Shown here: in pieces, positions 12,401 to 26,283 of the stretch
Numbering within the stretch: position 1 is the stretch's first letter
Layout of the letters: each line of letters begins with the position of its first letter
DNA from: Fragilaria crotonensis
Lineage: Eukaryota > Bacillariophyta > Fragilariophyceae > Fragilariales > Fragilariaceae
NCBI GenBank assembly: GCA_022925895.1
Contig: JAKSYS010000120.1
Span: forward strand, 50,006-114,005
DNA: 64,000 bases
Reading direction: 5' to 3'
The notes under the pieces: model-generated
Database searches by the model: none
Told to the model about the DNA's origin: nothing
What the model saw: the letters and a program-made list of their open reading frames with translations, nothing else
Program-made: the position numbers and the translations under genes

Positions 12401-15400
12401 ATGGACGGATTCGCCGTCTTCATCAATAATTTGAGTCCCATTGGGATTCAGCTTGGTCAGGCCAGTGGTGAAGAGTTGCATGATTTCACGCGCATAATTC
12501 TCATCTGCGAAGCTCACGGTATCGCTTTGCATCCACACATAAGCAGTTGACAGCGACTCATAGTAGGTGAGCATTTCTGCCATGACTGGGCTGTAGCTAA
12601 CTTCCTTGAGAATATCCCGATAATTGCCAAAAGCGTGTCGGACCTGGTTTGCGAAAAACGTATGAGTGTTAGAGAAACGAAGCGTCACGGCAATGTAACA
12701 AACCAACAGACGTCTTGCAACGTACAAAAATATCGTAGTACACCAACAATTCTTCGGTGACAACGGCGCCATAATCAAGGGAATCGGGTGAGACCACAAG
12801 TATCTGCGAAAGCGCCCAGGCAACTCGTTGTCGCAACTGATCCGCAGCGGTCAGAGCCACCTGAGTCCACACCATTTCCTTCTGCCTGTAAACGGGTCCA
12901 TTCAGACTTTTAGAAGAGTCTAGTTCGGAAGTAGAATCAAAAGCTCCGCGACCTTGGCTGCCTCCGAGAAACGGTTCATTCCACACCTCGAACGGACTTC
13001 CGCAAACGACGGTTCCTGTCCTGTCTTCGATCACCACGTCGTCGTTAGAGAACCCAAAAATGCTGCGGTACTTGGTGTGCGCAACTCAGGTGGGAGGTCG
13101 ACATACTGCACAAAGTCTTCGGATCTGCCAAGAAAACTCATTGTGTACTTGTTGCCCGACCAATAGTCCATCGTGTGATTGGAAGGGAATGTAAGAGTGG
13201 TAAGACCAGCGCTAGCAAACTCCTTGATCGGATTCCTGTAGGCAGTATTTCCAGGGTGACCTAGGGTCCACGCCGTAAAGTCAAAGACATTCATATGGTC
13301 AGAGTGGACATGCAACCAACAATTTCCAGCCCCATCCTTCGCTTCGAAGCCCTTCAACGGAAAAACTGGCGATGGGCATTCTTCATCTTGCCAGTTGTAG
13401 ATATCCTTTAAAATTGGGTTCGGATCGTCCCCCGGCAGGAGAATTGCGAAGATGCCGGCGACTGTGGCATCCAACGCGTCAGCGGCGCCGGAGCAGTTGA
13501 CGGGAATCCACCGAGACACTGTACGCTTTTGACAAGGCGGAGCAAAGCTGTCGTCATCAGTGACCCGAAGTCCGGTAATGGCATAAACGTAACGAGTGCC
13601 TTCCGCTCCGTACCCAGTGTTCGTATAGATAGTCCTGATAGAGGAAGTATTCAATTGCAATTTCAAGGCATCACTTGTGAGGTTTGTTGGTCCAACTTCG
13701 CAAGCTGTAGGTTCGTTGCTGAGAAGGCAATAATCTTCATTCAAAAAGGTCTGTGGGACGTTGGCGCAGACCGCCGCTTGCTCTGGTTTAACAATGTTAA
13801 GGGTTTCCGCACCGAAGCTCCGCCCCATCCATGGCTGGTGATTCAAGCGTATTTTCCAAGGTCTCCTGGAAGGTAAAAGGTAATGTCGGTCTTGTGTTAG
13901 TAAATCTGACTTGGCATCGCGTCCATCCCTCCAATCGATCGAACTTACAAATCGAGGGTCGTGGATCCAATAGACACCATCAAACAGCGCGAACACCGGT
14001 TGGATTGGATTCCCAGTGGGACCTATATTGGCACATATCGTATCAGACAGTGGAGTTTTCAAAATGATCTCCGGTATTGGTTCAACAGCTCCCTGATAAT
14101 GACCCTGAAAGTATTGAGTATCAATGGGACTGGCGGCGCTCGCAGGAATGTTAAGTAGGAGGTTCGGCTCGACGACTCCTGGTTCGAACTGCACGATTGG
14201 GTTTCCATAGTCAAAGTTGAAGGCAACTTGAACGAAGTTGCCAGGTAAATGGTATTCAATCACGATTGTACCGCCTACGTAGGATGACCAAAAATAGCAG
14301 TAAAACGTGTAATTGCCGGATTCAATTGTCATCGATGGATCCGAGTAATTCGTGACGGGTCCAGCGACAACTGTTCTCACAAAACCGTCGACACTGATCA
14401 CTGTCCTGTTGCTAGCTTGAATGTCAATAGTTAGATTTTTTCCAAAATCCTGATCCGAAAATGCATACCTTCGGTATCTGGCACCGGCCTCGCAGGGGTG
14501 AGTGACCATTCCTTGGACTGTCGCCACCTCCCTCCGCGCATTCAAGCGCTTGCGATAGACTTGTCGGTGAGAAGTGATGGGTACCTCATTTTGTTGTTTC
14601 TGAATCCACTTGGCCATTGCAAGATCCGAGTAATCGCCCTGAAACGACTCGATATCGGCGCGCGTAATGCCAAATGTGGCCTGTTCCAAGAAACGAGCAA
14701 TCGTGTCGGAAGCACTCTTGTATACTCGTGGGAAGGATCGGAGTTGGTAGATGGCACCATCTGATAAAGAAGGCAATACTGTCTTACAAGCACTCGAGCC
14801 GGTACAATCAAATTCAACGAGACTAGTAAATGCTCCTGCAGAAACTTCCCAAGGGTTGCCATCATAGGATCGTGCCACAGGTTTGAAGCTTTTCCCGTCT
14901 GCAGCGACCTGAACCAAGGTACAGAGTTGACTTGAAATTGTGAATTGTAAGGTATTGTTGTCGAACTCGACATGGCTCAAATCGACGGAGCTTCCATTCC
15001 CAGCGTCCGACGCGCAGAAACATGATTCCATGAAGCTGCTGCTTGACATATCGGTCACGGAATTCGGACAAGCACAGCATGGAGTGATGGTTTGAAGTTC
15101 CTCTTGTTGTTGAACTTGTTTCGAAATCATAATGGCTGCGAATATCGCTACTAGCAGCGCGATGACAAGACACAAAACGGCATGGATGATTTGGCGCCGA
15201 CTCAATCGAGCGCAACAAGTGGAAAATCTGTGATTCCGGTTGTTGTTGGTATGCATATCATCATCAACTTCATCACCATCACCGAAGTCGTCGTGGTTGT
15301 CGTTAACGATGCTGTTTTCTTCCCAGTCATTGCAACTATAACTGCCTTGAGCGCCTTGGTATTCATGATTATTTCTGCCATTACGATTGCCATTGCCGTA

Positions 15401-15490
15401 ACGATCATCGACCGGACGAATCATGTTCTTCAAGAAAATTGTGGGTTTCGCATATTTCGGTCCTGTGTCATGGACAGGGGTCGGGGTCAT
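8668..15490 (-). CDS. Membrane-anchored DUF1800-DUF1501 fusion protein
   Basis: A protein of about 2,200 residues. N-terminus: acidic Asn-rich cytoplasmic segment, then one transmembrane helix (about residues 104-126, start IIHAVLCLVIALL) followed by Cys-rich lumenal sequence, giving a type II or signal-anchor topology. The DUF1800 signature starts at about residue 270 (ARFLEQATFG), is interrupted by some 500 residues with a PA14-like stretch, and resumes at DQLRQRVAWALSQI, VRHAFGNYRDIL and ENYAREIMQLFTTGL. DUF1501 follows in the same chain (LLEGGVDSFN, TSDFGRT, GSDHGW). In bacteria these two families are neighbouring secreted-protein genes of unknown biochemical role; DUF1501 is related to sulfatases. 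Two GT-AG introns are visible (12644-12725, 11654-11748). Frame breaks occur near 13058, 11885, 10757, 10410, 10105 and 9240-9265, the first at an A5 run; these look like indel errors, but decay cannot be excluded. ATG at 15490. Confidence 0.75.
11654..11748 (-). other. Intron, 95 bp (DUF1800 part)
   Basis: Reads GTGAGT...AAACAG on the minus strand. Removing it joins SSEWKDE to YWGERLTF in phase 0 and skips an in-frame stop. Confidence 0.8.
12644..12725 (-). other. Intron, 82 bp (DUF1800 part)
   Basis: Reads GTACGT...AACCAG on the minus strand. Removing it joins YYDIF to VRHAFGNYRD in frame and restores a continuous conserved DUF1800 block. Confidence 0.85.
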
Positions 15491-17910
<2,420 letters not shown>

Positions 17911-19160
17911 CTAGGCAGTATCACTGGCAGGCACTACTTCATCAGTGACAGCATCTGAGTTGGCACTCTCCACTTGGGTATTTCCAAATCTCAGGAGCCG
18001 TGTCGAGATGAGGAAAGCGGCTGTACCGAAGACCAGCGACAACAATTCCAAGGGTCGTTTCTCCTCCCGATTTACAGCCTTGTGAATAACTGTCCAAAAT
18101 AGATCCACCGACATGACTGTGTGGGTATAATTTGGTGAACAATAAGATGGGAAGCAAGATCAAGTGAGTAGCGGCCTTCGCAAGTGCAGAATAGTTGTTG
18201 ACTCGGTGGTCAAATTGTATCTGAAACGTATTCACCGCGTTCGAACGTGCGACTATCGCAAACAACATTCATGCAGCCACGATCAATAAGTGAACGCGAT
18301 TCAAGCATAATAAGTGACATACCTGCCAAATTGGGCCAGTGATGGAGTGTCGAATTAATGTAGGAAACGAGATGTGCTAGGAGGGCCGAGACACTGAAGA
18401 CGACAAAGAGTCCCGATCTTCGGCGGCCCTTGCGGATGAGATCGAATTCCAAGAGCGATCTCGTCGCAATGGAAACGATGAAGCTCAAGAGGCCCATGAG
18501 AAAACTCCACTGTGTTGTGATGAATTCGTAGCGGAGTTCGCGGAAAAGGAATTCGTAGGCATTGAAGGCCATGCCATTGTGTTTTTCCAGCAAGAGAGTG
18601 CTGCAAGCTAGTGTGGAGATGACGACGACATTCAAACTGAGGAGGACTGACATGAGGCACAGACCGTGGTAGAGGCGTGTGAGGACCCATGTGAGGGTCT
18701 GGTGGTAGTCATCTTTCACTTTTGGTGTCACGCCCACTTCCTTTGCCAACTTTGCCAGACTGAAGAGGGACGAGAGCGAGGCACCGGCAATCAGTGCTGC
18801 AGTGACTCTTTCAGAGTTGAAAAATTGAATCGCTGCTCCCGTGAAGTCGGTGAGTTTATCAGCTCCAGCGCTTGGTAGGAGAGCTGCGAGGGCTGTAGGC
18901 GTAGTAGCACCGGTCGCTGTTGTTGAAACAGCGACAGTTCTTGATAGGAACGTTGTGGCAGAGTCAACAGAGAGCCTTGTCCCCAAGGGTACCACGAACC
19001 CAACGATAGAGCCCCTCATTCTTGTGTCTAAGCGAGTTCGAATGCTTGCTGCAAGGCAAAATGGTAACTTGTACTCGGCTCTCAACAGGTCCGAAAAGTA
19101 CGAAATGTTTGATGATGGATCTTTTTGTTGCAGAATTTCATATCTCATATCTGCGATCAC
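17911..19160 (-). CDS. Multi-pass membrane protein, two exons
   Basis: About 346 residues after splicing. Exon 1 (19160-18324) has hydrophobic helices including ALIAGASLSSLFSLAKL, HGLCLMSVLLSLNVVVIS, FLMGLLSFIVSIATRSLL and GLFVVFSVSALLAHLV. Exon 2 (18116-17911) adds LLSLVFGTAAFLIST and an acidic tail. Removal of a 207-bp GT-AG intron (18117-18323) joins WPNLAV to MSVDLFWTV in frame. No family is recognised; with four to six helices and short loops it could be a small transporter-like or scaffold membrane protein of unknown location. The N-terminus is uncertain: ATGs exist at 19160 and near 19017, and a transposon begins 10 bp upstream of the first, so the original 5' end may have been displaced. 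Confidence 0.6.
18117..18323 (-). other. Intron, 207 bp (membrane protein)
   Basis: Minus strand reads GTATGT...CACACAG. Splicing is phase 1 and yields a valine codon across the junction. It is longer than the other introns here. Confidence 0.6.
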
Positions 19161-19189
19161 AAAACATAACCCCCGACAGGAAAACTCAA

Positions 19190-19214
19190 TTTTGTCCTAC
19201 CGGGTAGGACAAAA
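19190..19214. repeat. Subterminal hairpin 1 of the transposon
   Basis: TTTTGTCCTACC and GGTAGGACAAAA form a 12-bp perfect stem around a single G. Confidence 0.85.
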
Positions 19215-19240
19215 AAAAATTTAAAAAAAATTAAAAAAAA

Positions 19241-19280
19241 AGATTTTGTCCTTCCAAGTTTGAGTGGAAGGACAAAATCT
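19241..19280. repeat. Subterminal hairpin 2 of the transposon
   Basis: AGATTTTGTCCTTCCA pairs with TGGAAGGACAAAATCT, a perfect 16-bp stem with an 8-base loop. It shares the TTTTGTCCT word with hairpin 1 and with copies near 23338, 23499 and 23550. Confidence 0.85.
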
Positions 19281-19543
19281 AACCTTATAACCGCGGGTTA
19301 ATGAAACTTAACACGGTGATCACCTTGTTAACACTGATCTCCACACCTCAATCTGCTCGGCTTAGTCGCTGAACCTCACGGATCGCACTGAATGTGCCAA
19401 CAGTACCTTTGGGGCAGTCTTGTGTATGCCTCTGCATGACGGATTTAACGTCAGAGCACTGGTTCCAACAAAATTTCGATTAGATCGCATTGCCGTTGGG
19501 TCAATTTTTGGCGATACAGACGACCAAAAATGTGTAACAAGAC

Positions 19544-22500
19544 TTGTCCTCCATGACACTCCACAATCGCGTCAGCATTATATCAGATGAATCGATGACA
19601 ATGGACGATCTTGAGGAGCCTCAGGAGATGGAGGAGGACGATCCAAATTATGTTGGAGGTACTGATGATATTGATAACAAGATGATGGAGTCCCTGTTTG
19701 ATTTGAGTGCGTATGCAAGCAACGATGACGGCGGAAATGATGATGAAAGTGATAGTAGCAGTGCTGGCGAATCATCATCAAGTCAGGGCTGGACTTATCT
19801 TGTTGGGAACAAAGCGCCTGCTGTTTCCATTTCCATTGATGGTGTTGACCTTCGGTTGCTGGAAAAGGCTCGTGATGAAGTCCCGACGGTGCTTGATAAC
19901 ATAAAACGGAAAGTCTTTGGCAGTAAGCGATATCGTGATATGAGTAAGGTTTCCCCTGGCGACTTCTTGAAGGCGTTCATGGATCCCCAACTCTTGGGGT
20001 ATCTCAAGACCTTTATAAACGCTAACATGACAAGCGATCCAGTTTCCAGTTCGGACATAATTGCTTTCATTCGTGTTGAATTGATGTTGTCATTCTACAA
20101 GGTAAGAACAAAGTGAAAGCCGCTGTCGCAGCTGTTTGCTATACACTCAGCATTCATTGAACTCATCATCCTTCTTTTTCTTGCATTGATCCAGGTGTCA
20201 CCCTTAATGTACTTTAATCCAGCCAACGTTGCGAACTTTCCTTCTTCAACATGTGGTATGAGCCATGCGAGATACAGATGTATTCTACAAGCACTCAATT
20301 CGAAGGGCAACACACCGGCACAACTTCCACATCTAGTGTGTGGCACCACTTCACGACGCCACATTCCTTCAGCAACCTCTACTGGAATCTGGAAGCCCCC
20401 CATGTCCCACAATCGGGAATTAGCAACTGCTATGGCCCTCGTACGACGAATTTGTGCCGAAGTTGCCTTCATACCAGGCACAACTGATATCGGACTGGAT
20501 GATGACTTACTTCGTCTCCGTTCTAGGAGAGTTGTCCTTGAAGGGTATTCTCACACTAACAATCCAAACAAGGGGTTGGGGGTCGTACACCATGGAGCTG
20601 TGTCGAACTGCACTTCGCTGTACTGTGGTGGACACGTTGCATCTCGCAATGAGTCCACGCTTGACTGCGTGAAAATCCTACTTCTCTCCTTGTCAGGGGC
20701 ATCAATCGAATCACAGATTCGTCTCAATAGGACAAACTTCTTCTGGGATCGAGGTTATGGGGGTATTGAAGGTGATGTCAACTCGTTCGCAATGGCAAAG
20801 GGAGCTGTTCTAGTGGGAACATCTCGGAGAATGAAGTCGTTTCCTTTTACGTTTGATCAGCGCCCTGGTACTTCGCGTCGCCTTATCCAAGAGAAAGGTA
20901 CCATGGCAGCATACTGGGCTGTCAAAGGAACAGGACGTCAAACCCAGTATGCCTTGGCACACAGGAGTGGGATGGGGCGTGTTGTGTTGATGCACACAAC
21001 CGATGAAGCCTTAGGGCCTGGGCGATACACTCTCATTACACGTGATGGAAAAAATGCAACGATTAAGTACGCACGAGATGACGATGTTGTGATCCCATAC
21101 CTGCTGCAGTCGTCTTCACCACCAGGCGTCATTATGTTGACGGAAAGCCAACGCACTCCAGAATGGTTCTTACTGCGAAAGTTCCGGATAACGGGAACAG
21201 GTGCATATGGTATTTGGAAATTTATTAGTAGTAGTACTATGAACGATGATCTTCTTGATGAGAATATGAACGCAGTGATACAAATCCTCAGCATGCGAAG
21301 TAATGACAACAACCTGGTCGAGCCGCCAGAAGAAGACAACCAATCTTACGAACGTGAAGCTTTGAATACATTGCTGTTGCCGGATCTTCGGAGGATCTGC
21401 CGAAACAAGAAGCTACCAGTCTCGGGGTCAAAAGGGATACTCATCGATAGAATCTTATCATGGACGTCACAGCAGGACGAGCCTTCAAGAAGACCGGCAG
21501 CAGAACAGCATTTTGTCGATACTAATGAAATCATGGTTCATGGCTCCATTCAAGTCTAGGGCTTGTCGCGAAGGAACTCTGAATGAGCCATTCATCTTTG
21601 CTAACTTTCCTCGGTTTGTTTCTCAGAAAAGTGCAAAGGAGGGTCCTGATGGGCAGCGGAGGACAGTAATTGAGAGTATTCACGAATTTGGACTGATGTG
21701 TAACGCGGACGACACGAACGCAGCCTTCTCACCTGATGCCATAGCAGGAATTGCGGATGTTTTGCCTGATGGTACTTCAACTTCTGTTGTTGCGCTGGTG
21801 GAAATGAAGTCGAAATGCTCACAGGCGACACTGTCAGCGGAGATGGAGTTGATAACTTTGTATGGAGAGTATCAGGAAATCAATGCGGAGGAGGATCAAT
21901 AAGTTTCAAATCATCAATCCCAGATACGTCTTACCGATGCCAATTGCTTCACGGAATGGCATCAGGTAATCTTGATAATGCCTTTTTGTTGTGGCTTCAC
22001 TGAGAAAAATTATTCGTGTTGTTCGTGTTCGAATCAGCAGTCAGATACGAGGACAGTACATGTCGGCAATTGCTCATTTGGGTCGGCAGCATCTGCGGTG
22101 GATTGTCGATGGAGGAGTTGTCCCGGAGATGGAGTTTGAGACAGGGTCACATGCTGTCGATCAGCATAGTGTGCAGACAACATTTGACCTGTGGCAAGCT
22201 ATGTGCAACCTCATAATTGATGAGCGAGGGCGCCCTCTTCCAGCAGGGAAGCATCTTCTACCAGAGGTGGTTGCAACATGGAACAGGGGCAAGGGACCGA
22301 TTGATGTGTACAGTCGCTTTCAAAAAAACATCAAGTCGGTGCATTCACGTCTCGGCCCAGTTGCTGCAATTTGGATGCGTTTGGTAATGACAACTGTGTA
22401 CAATGCATATCATTCCTTCAATCTAAGCCGTGCAGCCGCATTCCTTGCCAGCGATGAATGTAAATCATTCAAGGACTTTCAGAGAATTCGGGCTCGTCAA

Positions 22501-23211
22501 TGCTCATTTCGTCAGTTTTGTCAACTTCTTGCGAACGATCTAACAGTTGAAGTTGCTTCAGAATTGAATTACACGGCCAGCAGCAGCGAGGACGAAGAGG
22601 CGATGCCAAACGATGAAGAAGCAAGTGTACAGGAAGTGATTCTCTACAATAAACAGGAGGCTTTCTTCTCAGGCCAAAACTTATTTCAAAAGACGAAGTC
22701 GAAGACTTGTACATGTTCCGTGTTCTGCTGGAAAGCAATCCAGTTGTGTCTGGTGTTGTCGTCTGGACCATTCACCAGGTTTTCAAAGCATAGCCGACAT
22801 GGCAGGAAAACAACCTGGTTATGCTCTACCTGCGATGTCCCTCTATGCAAAGTGAAAGGTACAGCGAACGGAGCTGCTTTGATCTATTCCACGAAGCTGA
22901 TTCATTGTTTGACCCCTGTTGTGCCGCTGCTCAAGAGGCAGTGCATGTCCGCGCACACCAACCGAACACTCCCGCCATCTCGCCGTCGTGTCGCCACTGC
23001 AAGTTCCGGCCTTGGTGATATCTCTGAAGGAACAAGTTCTGATGAAGATGCGGCATCATGTGACTCAGAAGAGGAGAAGAAGTCAATTCCAGGAAATTCA
23101 AGTAGCGACGACGCTGACAAAAGTGCGATGCGTCCTGCCATTCGACGCCGGACTGCAACAAAGGCTATTGCAATATCCAGAAGGAGAACAAGACAGAGTT
23201 ATTTGATATGA
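19544..23211 (+). CDS. PiggyBac-like transposase with inserted SAP and YqaJ nuclease
   Basis: Exon 1 (to 20101) is an acidic N-terminus ending VELMLSFYK; a 93-bp intron (20102-20194) leads to VSPLMYFNPANVANF. Exon 2 holds the first catalytic Asp region (IGLDDDLLRLRSRR, NNPNKGLG) and the second (FFWDRGYGG followed by GTSRR). Then come a YqaJ-type start (RTPEWFLLRKFRITGTGA), a SAP DNA-binding motif (LLLPDLRRICRNKKLPVSG), and the YqaJ catalytic core (REGTLNEP, FSPDAI, VEMKSK) with its final helix (YRCQLLHGM). The third Asp region (KGPIDVYSRFQKN, NAYHSF) and a PiggyBac-type Cys-rich C-terminus (CSTCDVPLC) end the protein. Frame breaks near 21500, 21895, 21988 and 22860 interrupt the copy. Reading across these breaks is inferred from domain continuity. 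Role: cut-and-paste transposition; the nuclease may process DNA ends. Confidence 0.7.
20102..20194 (+). other. Intron, 93 bp (transposase)
   Basis: GTAAGA...GATCCAG with a pyrimidine-rich tract (ccttctttttcttgc) before the acceptor. Phase 0. Confidence 0.85.
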
Positions 23212-23588
23212 TCAAAAATGGTGTTGTCGGTTAATTCAGAGTTAGCAGCCATGATCATGATGATGATCAAGTTTAACAAGTGCATTTAGTACGTGAAATC
23301 TTTGAATATTAAATTTGCACGGGCAATTTCGATGAATTTTGTCCTTCCACTGGTTTTTCCCTCTAGGACAAACAACAAAATGAGCGTGAAAAAATCACCT
23401 ATCTTTGTGGCATCGTATCTCCACCAAAACAAGACCGTATTTCAAAAGTAGGACAGATTTAGAAAGGTAATGTACTCAGGAGCAATTTGTACGCCTCAGT
23501 TTGTCCTAGTCTAAGAAATTGGAGGTTAGCGGTGATAGCCAAAATTTGTCCTCTTTTTTGTCCTAAAAAAATTTCCGTCGGGGGTTAA

Positions 23589-24430
23589 GAAAGTACTACC
23601 AGTGCTACCGTACGCAGACACTCTACTATTTGGCACTGAGTATTACTGGAATGAAAAATTTAGCTTTCTTCGATCCAGTTTGAAACCGTCATTTGCCGGA
23701 CCTTCCATCCCACAAAGCATGCATACGTGCTGCTCTACTTGTACTTGTACTATGAACGTCCTCGTACTATGTACTATGTCATACAAATTGTACAGTGCTC
23801 TGGACAGTATCACCGTGTTCCAGGTACTACAGTATCGTATAATATGGCATGAAATTTGAAAAGTCGCCAGTTCGGGAGATTTGTGATCTCCGTTGTCTCT
23901 ACTGGTACTCGTACCAGGTTGCACCGTTAATAGCGTGAGGTATTCGTACCTGAGCATTTGTGTACTGATGAAGCCAATCAGCAAGCAAAGTGGTGCAAAT
24001 TGATGAACTAAACTAATTATGAGTGGTTCTGAAGATGCTCCAGAACATCACCAGACAAAATGTTCTGAGGATATTGCTGGACCCAAAGATGATCGACATA
24101 TACATTAACACACCATTGCGCAGAATTGGAGCAAGCAAAGGAGCAAGGTGACAGCTAACCAACAATGGTGACAGAGGCAAGACCATTGTGGCAGAAACAA
24201 GAAGACATTTGCAGGCTTGCATGGTGTTTTGTAACATACTTGGCGAGGTTGTCTGAGCCTTGATGCCAGAGAGCAACAACCTACTGCAGCCACACCACTC
24301 TGTCACAATCCCATGGAATCTCATGTCCATCACTCTGAACTGCACTGTTATACAGTCTTGTCATTTACAATTCCTCTAGCACAGCAGGCATTGTCTGTTT
24401 GAATCAGAGTGGTGGGTGGTTGTGGGTGCC
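23589..24430. other. Intergenic, GTAC-rich
   Basis: 23594-23960 contains about a dozen GTAC words. No gene seen. Remnants of the decayed ORF further right may extend into 24000-24430. Confidence 0.4.
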
Positions 24431-24439
24431 CCATGTCAA

Positions 24440-25507
24440 CAAGCATTGTTCGGAAATGCAGGGTCTTTCATATCGTAGAACAGGGAGGATTACCCTTGTT
24501 ATTCTTGACAGGTGAAGGCGCAATGTCAGGAGAGGGCACCACATCAATGGGGGATGAGAGGGGTGGCTGCTGCCTCAAGATAAAGAATGGTTTGGATGCC
24601 AGAATGCTTCCAAGAACAACGTTCTGAAAATGCCTTTCCATTCACTTACCGTCTTGTAGAAAGGTTGTCTGGTTCATTCCAAGGCTGGTGTTAACAAATT
24701 GTTTGCACATCTGCCTGGAGCATTTCTTCTCAGCAGTACAAGTGCATTGCCTGGATGGCAACAATTCATTGATTTCCGCAACTTCTCTTATCCTTTTGGC
24801 AAATTGATTTGCCTCCTCCTTTGCAGGAGGGGTGCGGCAATGTTGTGGGGATTCACCTTTTGTTGTTGTGTTTGTTAAACCCCCCGTCACAGTTCCATTC
24901 TTGTGTTTTGTTGACGTGTCAATTGATGCACCTGTTTGTAGACACAAAATCTTCTTCATCTCCATTCAAATGGGTCGGGAGCACCATTTCTTCTGCACCA
25001 TCTTCTTCACCTTTTGCAATTCTGGCCCAGAAAGTGTTGGTGGCCTTGCTGCTGGTGTGTTTTGGTGCAGACAGGAAATCTGAGATAAGTGCCGCAAGAC
25101 AACAACCCATGTTGTGTTGCCACTTCTTTTGCTTGATCAGACTGTTGCTCCCAAATGAATAGACCACTGTCACTGGTGCCAAAATGCCATCATATGTTTT
25201 GGCGTACTAGCCAATAAAGTGACGCTGCAAGAATCCAATGCAACACTGGTCAATACCATCTGGCTGAAGCATGATATGCGGCAATTGCAGTCTCTTCTCT
25301 GCCAAGGCTGTTTAGGATTTGCACTTTCCAGAGCCTCAGAACAATGTCTTCCTCAACAAGTGTGCTGCAAGCATCATGTTGATAACAAGATAGACCACTG
25401 CTGTTGGCTTCTACACCAACAATGTCAAAGGTGATACCAGTTGGAAGATGAATGCTCATGGTCAATGTGTGCCATGTGAGAATGTTATATAAGCATCCCT
25501 TGATCAT
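24440..25507 (-). pseudogene. Decayed repetitive ORF
   Basis: Read from right to left, three frames carry what looks like one continuous protein: WHTLTMSIHLPTGITFDIVG...REETAIAAYH (25507-25250), then DGIDQCCIGFLQRHF and TYDGILAPVTVVYSF (25250-25150), then WQHNMGCCLAALISDF (25140-25060), ending in a Cys-rich part CTCTAEKKCSRQMC near 24730 and a Ser/Pro-rich piece near 24510. Several stops and frame changes break it. I recognise the segment order as a multicopy protein family in diatom genomes but cannot name a function or a transposon class. Confidence 0.45.
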
Positions 25508-25509
25508 TG

Positions 25510-26283
25510 CAATATTCCTTTAAAATTAAATCAAAATCTCTTAATGGGAGCAATTTACGGTAGACACTAACCTACTGGGGGCGTAGCCCTTTCAAGTCCG
25601 TCTTGGTTACTAACGCTATCCCTGTCATTACAGAGGAGTAAGCAGACGAGTTAACCCGTACGCTATAACAAGAAGCCAGGTCCAATTGGTACTGTATCCC
25701 GGATCGCCGTATCGCCCTTTCACAGTTTCCACAGTCTGTAGGTCGTATGTTGCGACACTTACCACGAAAAAAAGGCCTATTTGCCATGTGAGTTCCCATA
25801 TGGTACTGTACCAGATGTAATTAAGTCCTGTTTTATGTCTATGAATTCCTATGATAAAGAATTACTTCATTACTGAAGATGTTCCTAGGGAGTCAAATCT
25901 GTTATATAAATCGTTCATACCCTTTCGAAGCATCGTTTACATTTAATTGCCATCTCACATGGTGGACCACGCGCCATTTTTCTTCAATTATGGCGCACGC
26001 ACGGCTCGTGTCCGCCACGGGCGTCGGTGATAGATGATAGGTGTACTGGGTTACCTATGGTGAGGCCTTCTCGTCGCCCATCGTCCATCGTCCAGGCAGT
26101 TTTTCAGGATCTGTCGTCACGTCTTTTCATTCTAAGCACTCCCTCTCTATGCAGCACTGCGACAAGATCTCTCGCACACATTTTACTGGTTGCACAGAAA
26201 TCTGGTTGAAGGACTTGACGTTGACACCGTAACGTGCCTCTGCTGCCATCGCTCACTCTCTCCGTGTGCTCGGAAATGCAAGT
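25510..26283. other. Intergenic spacer
   Basis: No gene found. It includes the presumed upstream region of the bHLH gene. Confidence 0.4.

Larger units (their letters stand above)
19170..23584 (+). mobile_element. PiggyBac-like DNA transposon with exonuclease
   Basis: Termini are inverted: CCCCCGACAGG on the left and the complement of CCCCCGACGGA on the right (the first eight bases match exactly). The flanking tetranucleotide is ATAA on the left (19166-19169) and TTAA on the right (23585-23588), consistent with the TTAA target of PiggyBac with one later mutation. Repeated TTTTGTCCT words, several in hairpins, occupy the first 110 bp and the last 250 bp and may be transposase binding sites. 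The internal gene on the plus strand has a DDE transposase of PiggyBac type. The element is about 4.4 kb. Confidence 0.8.
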
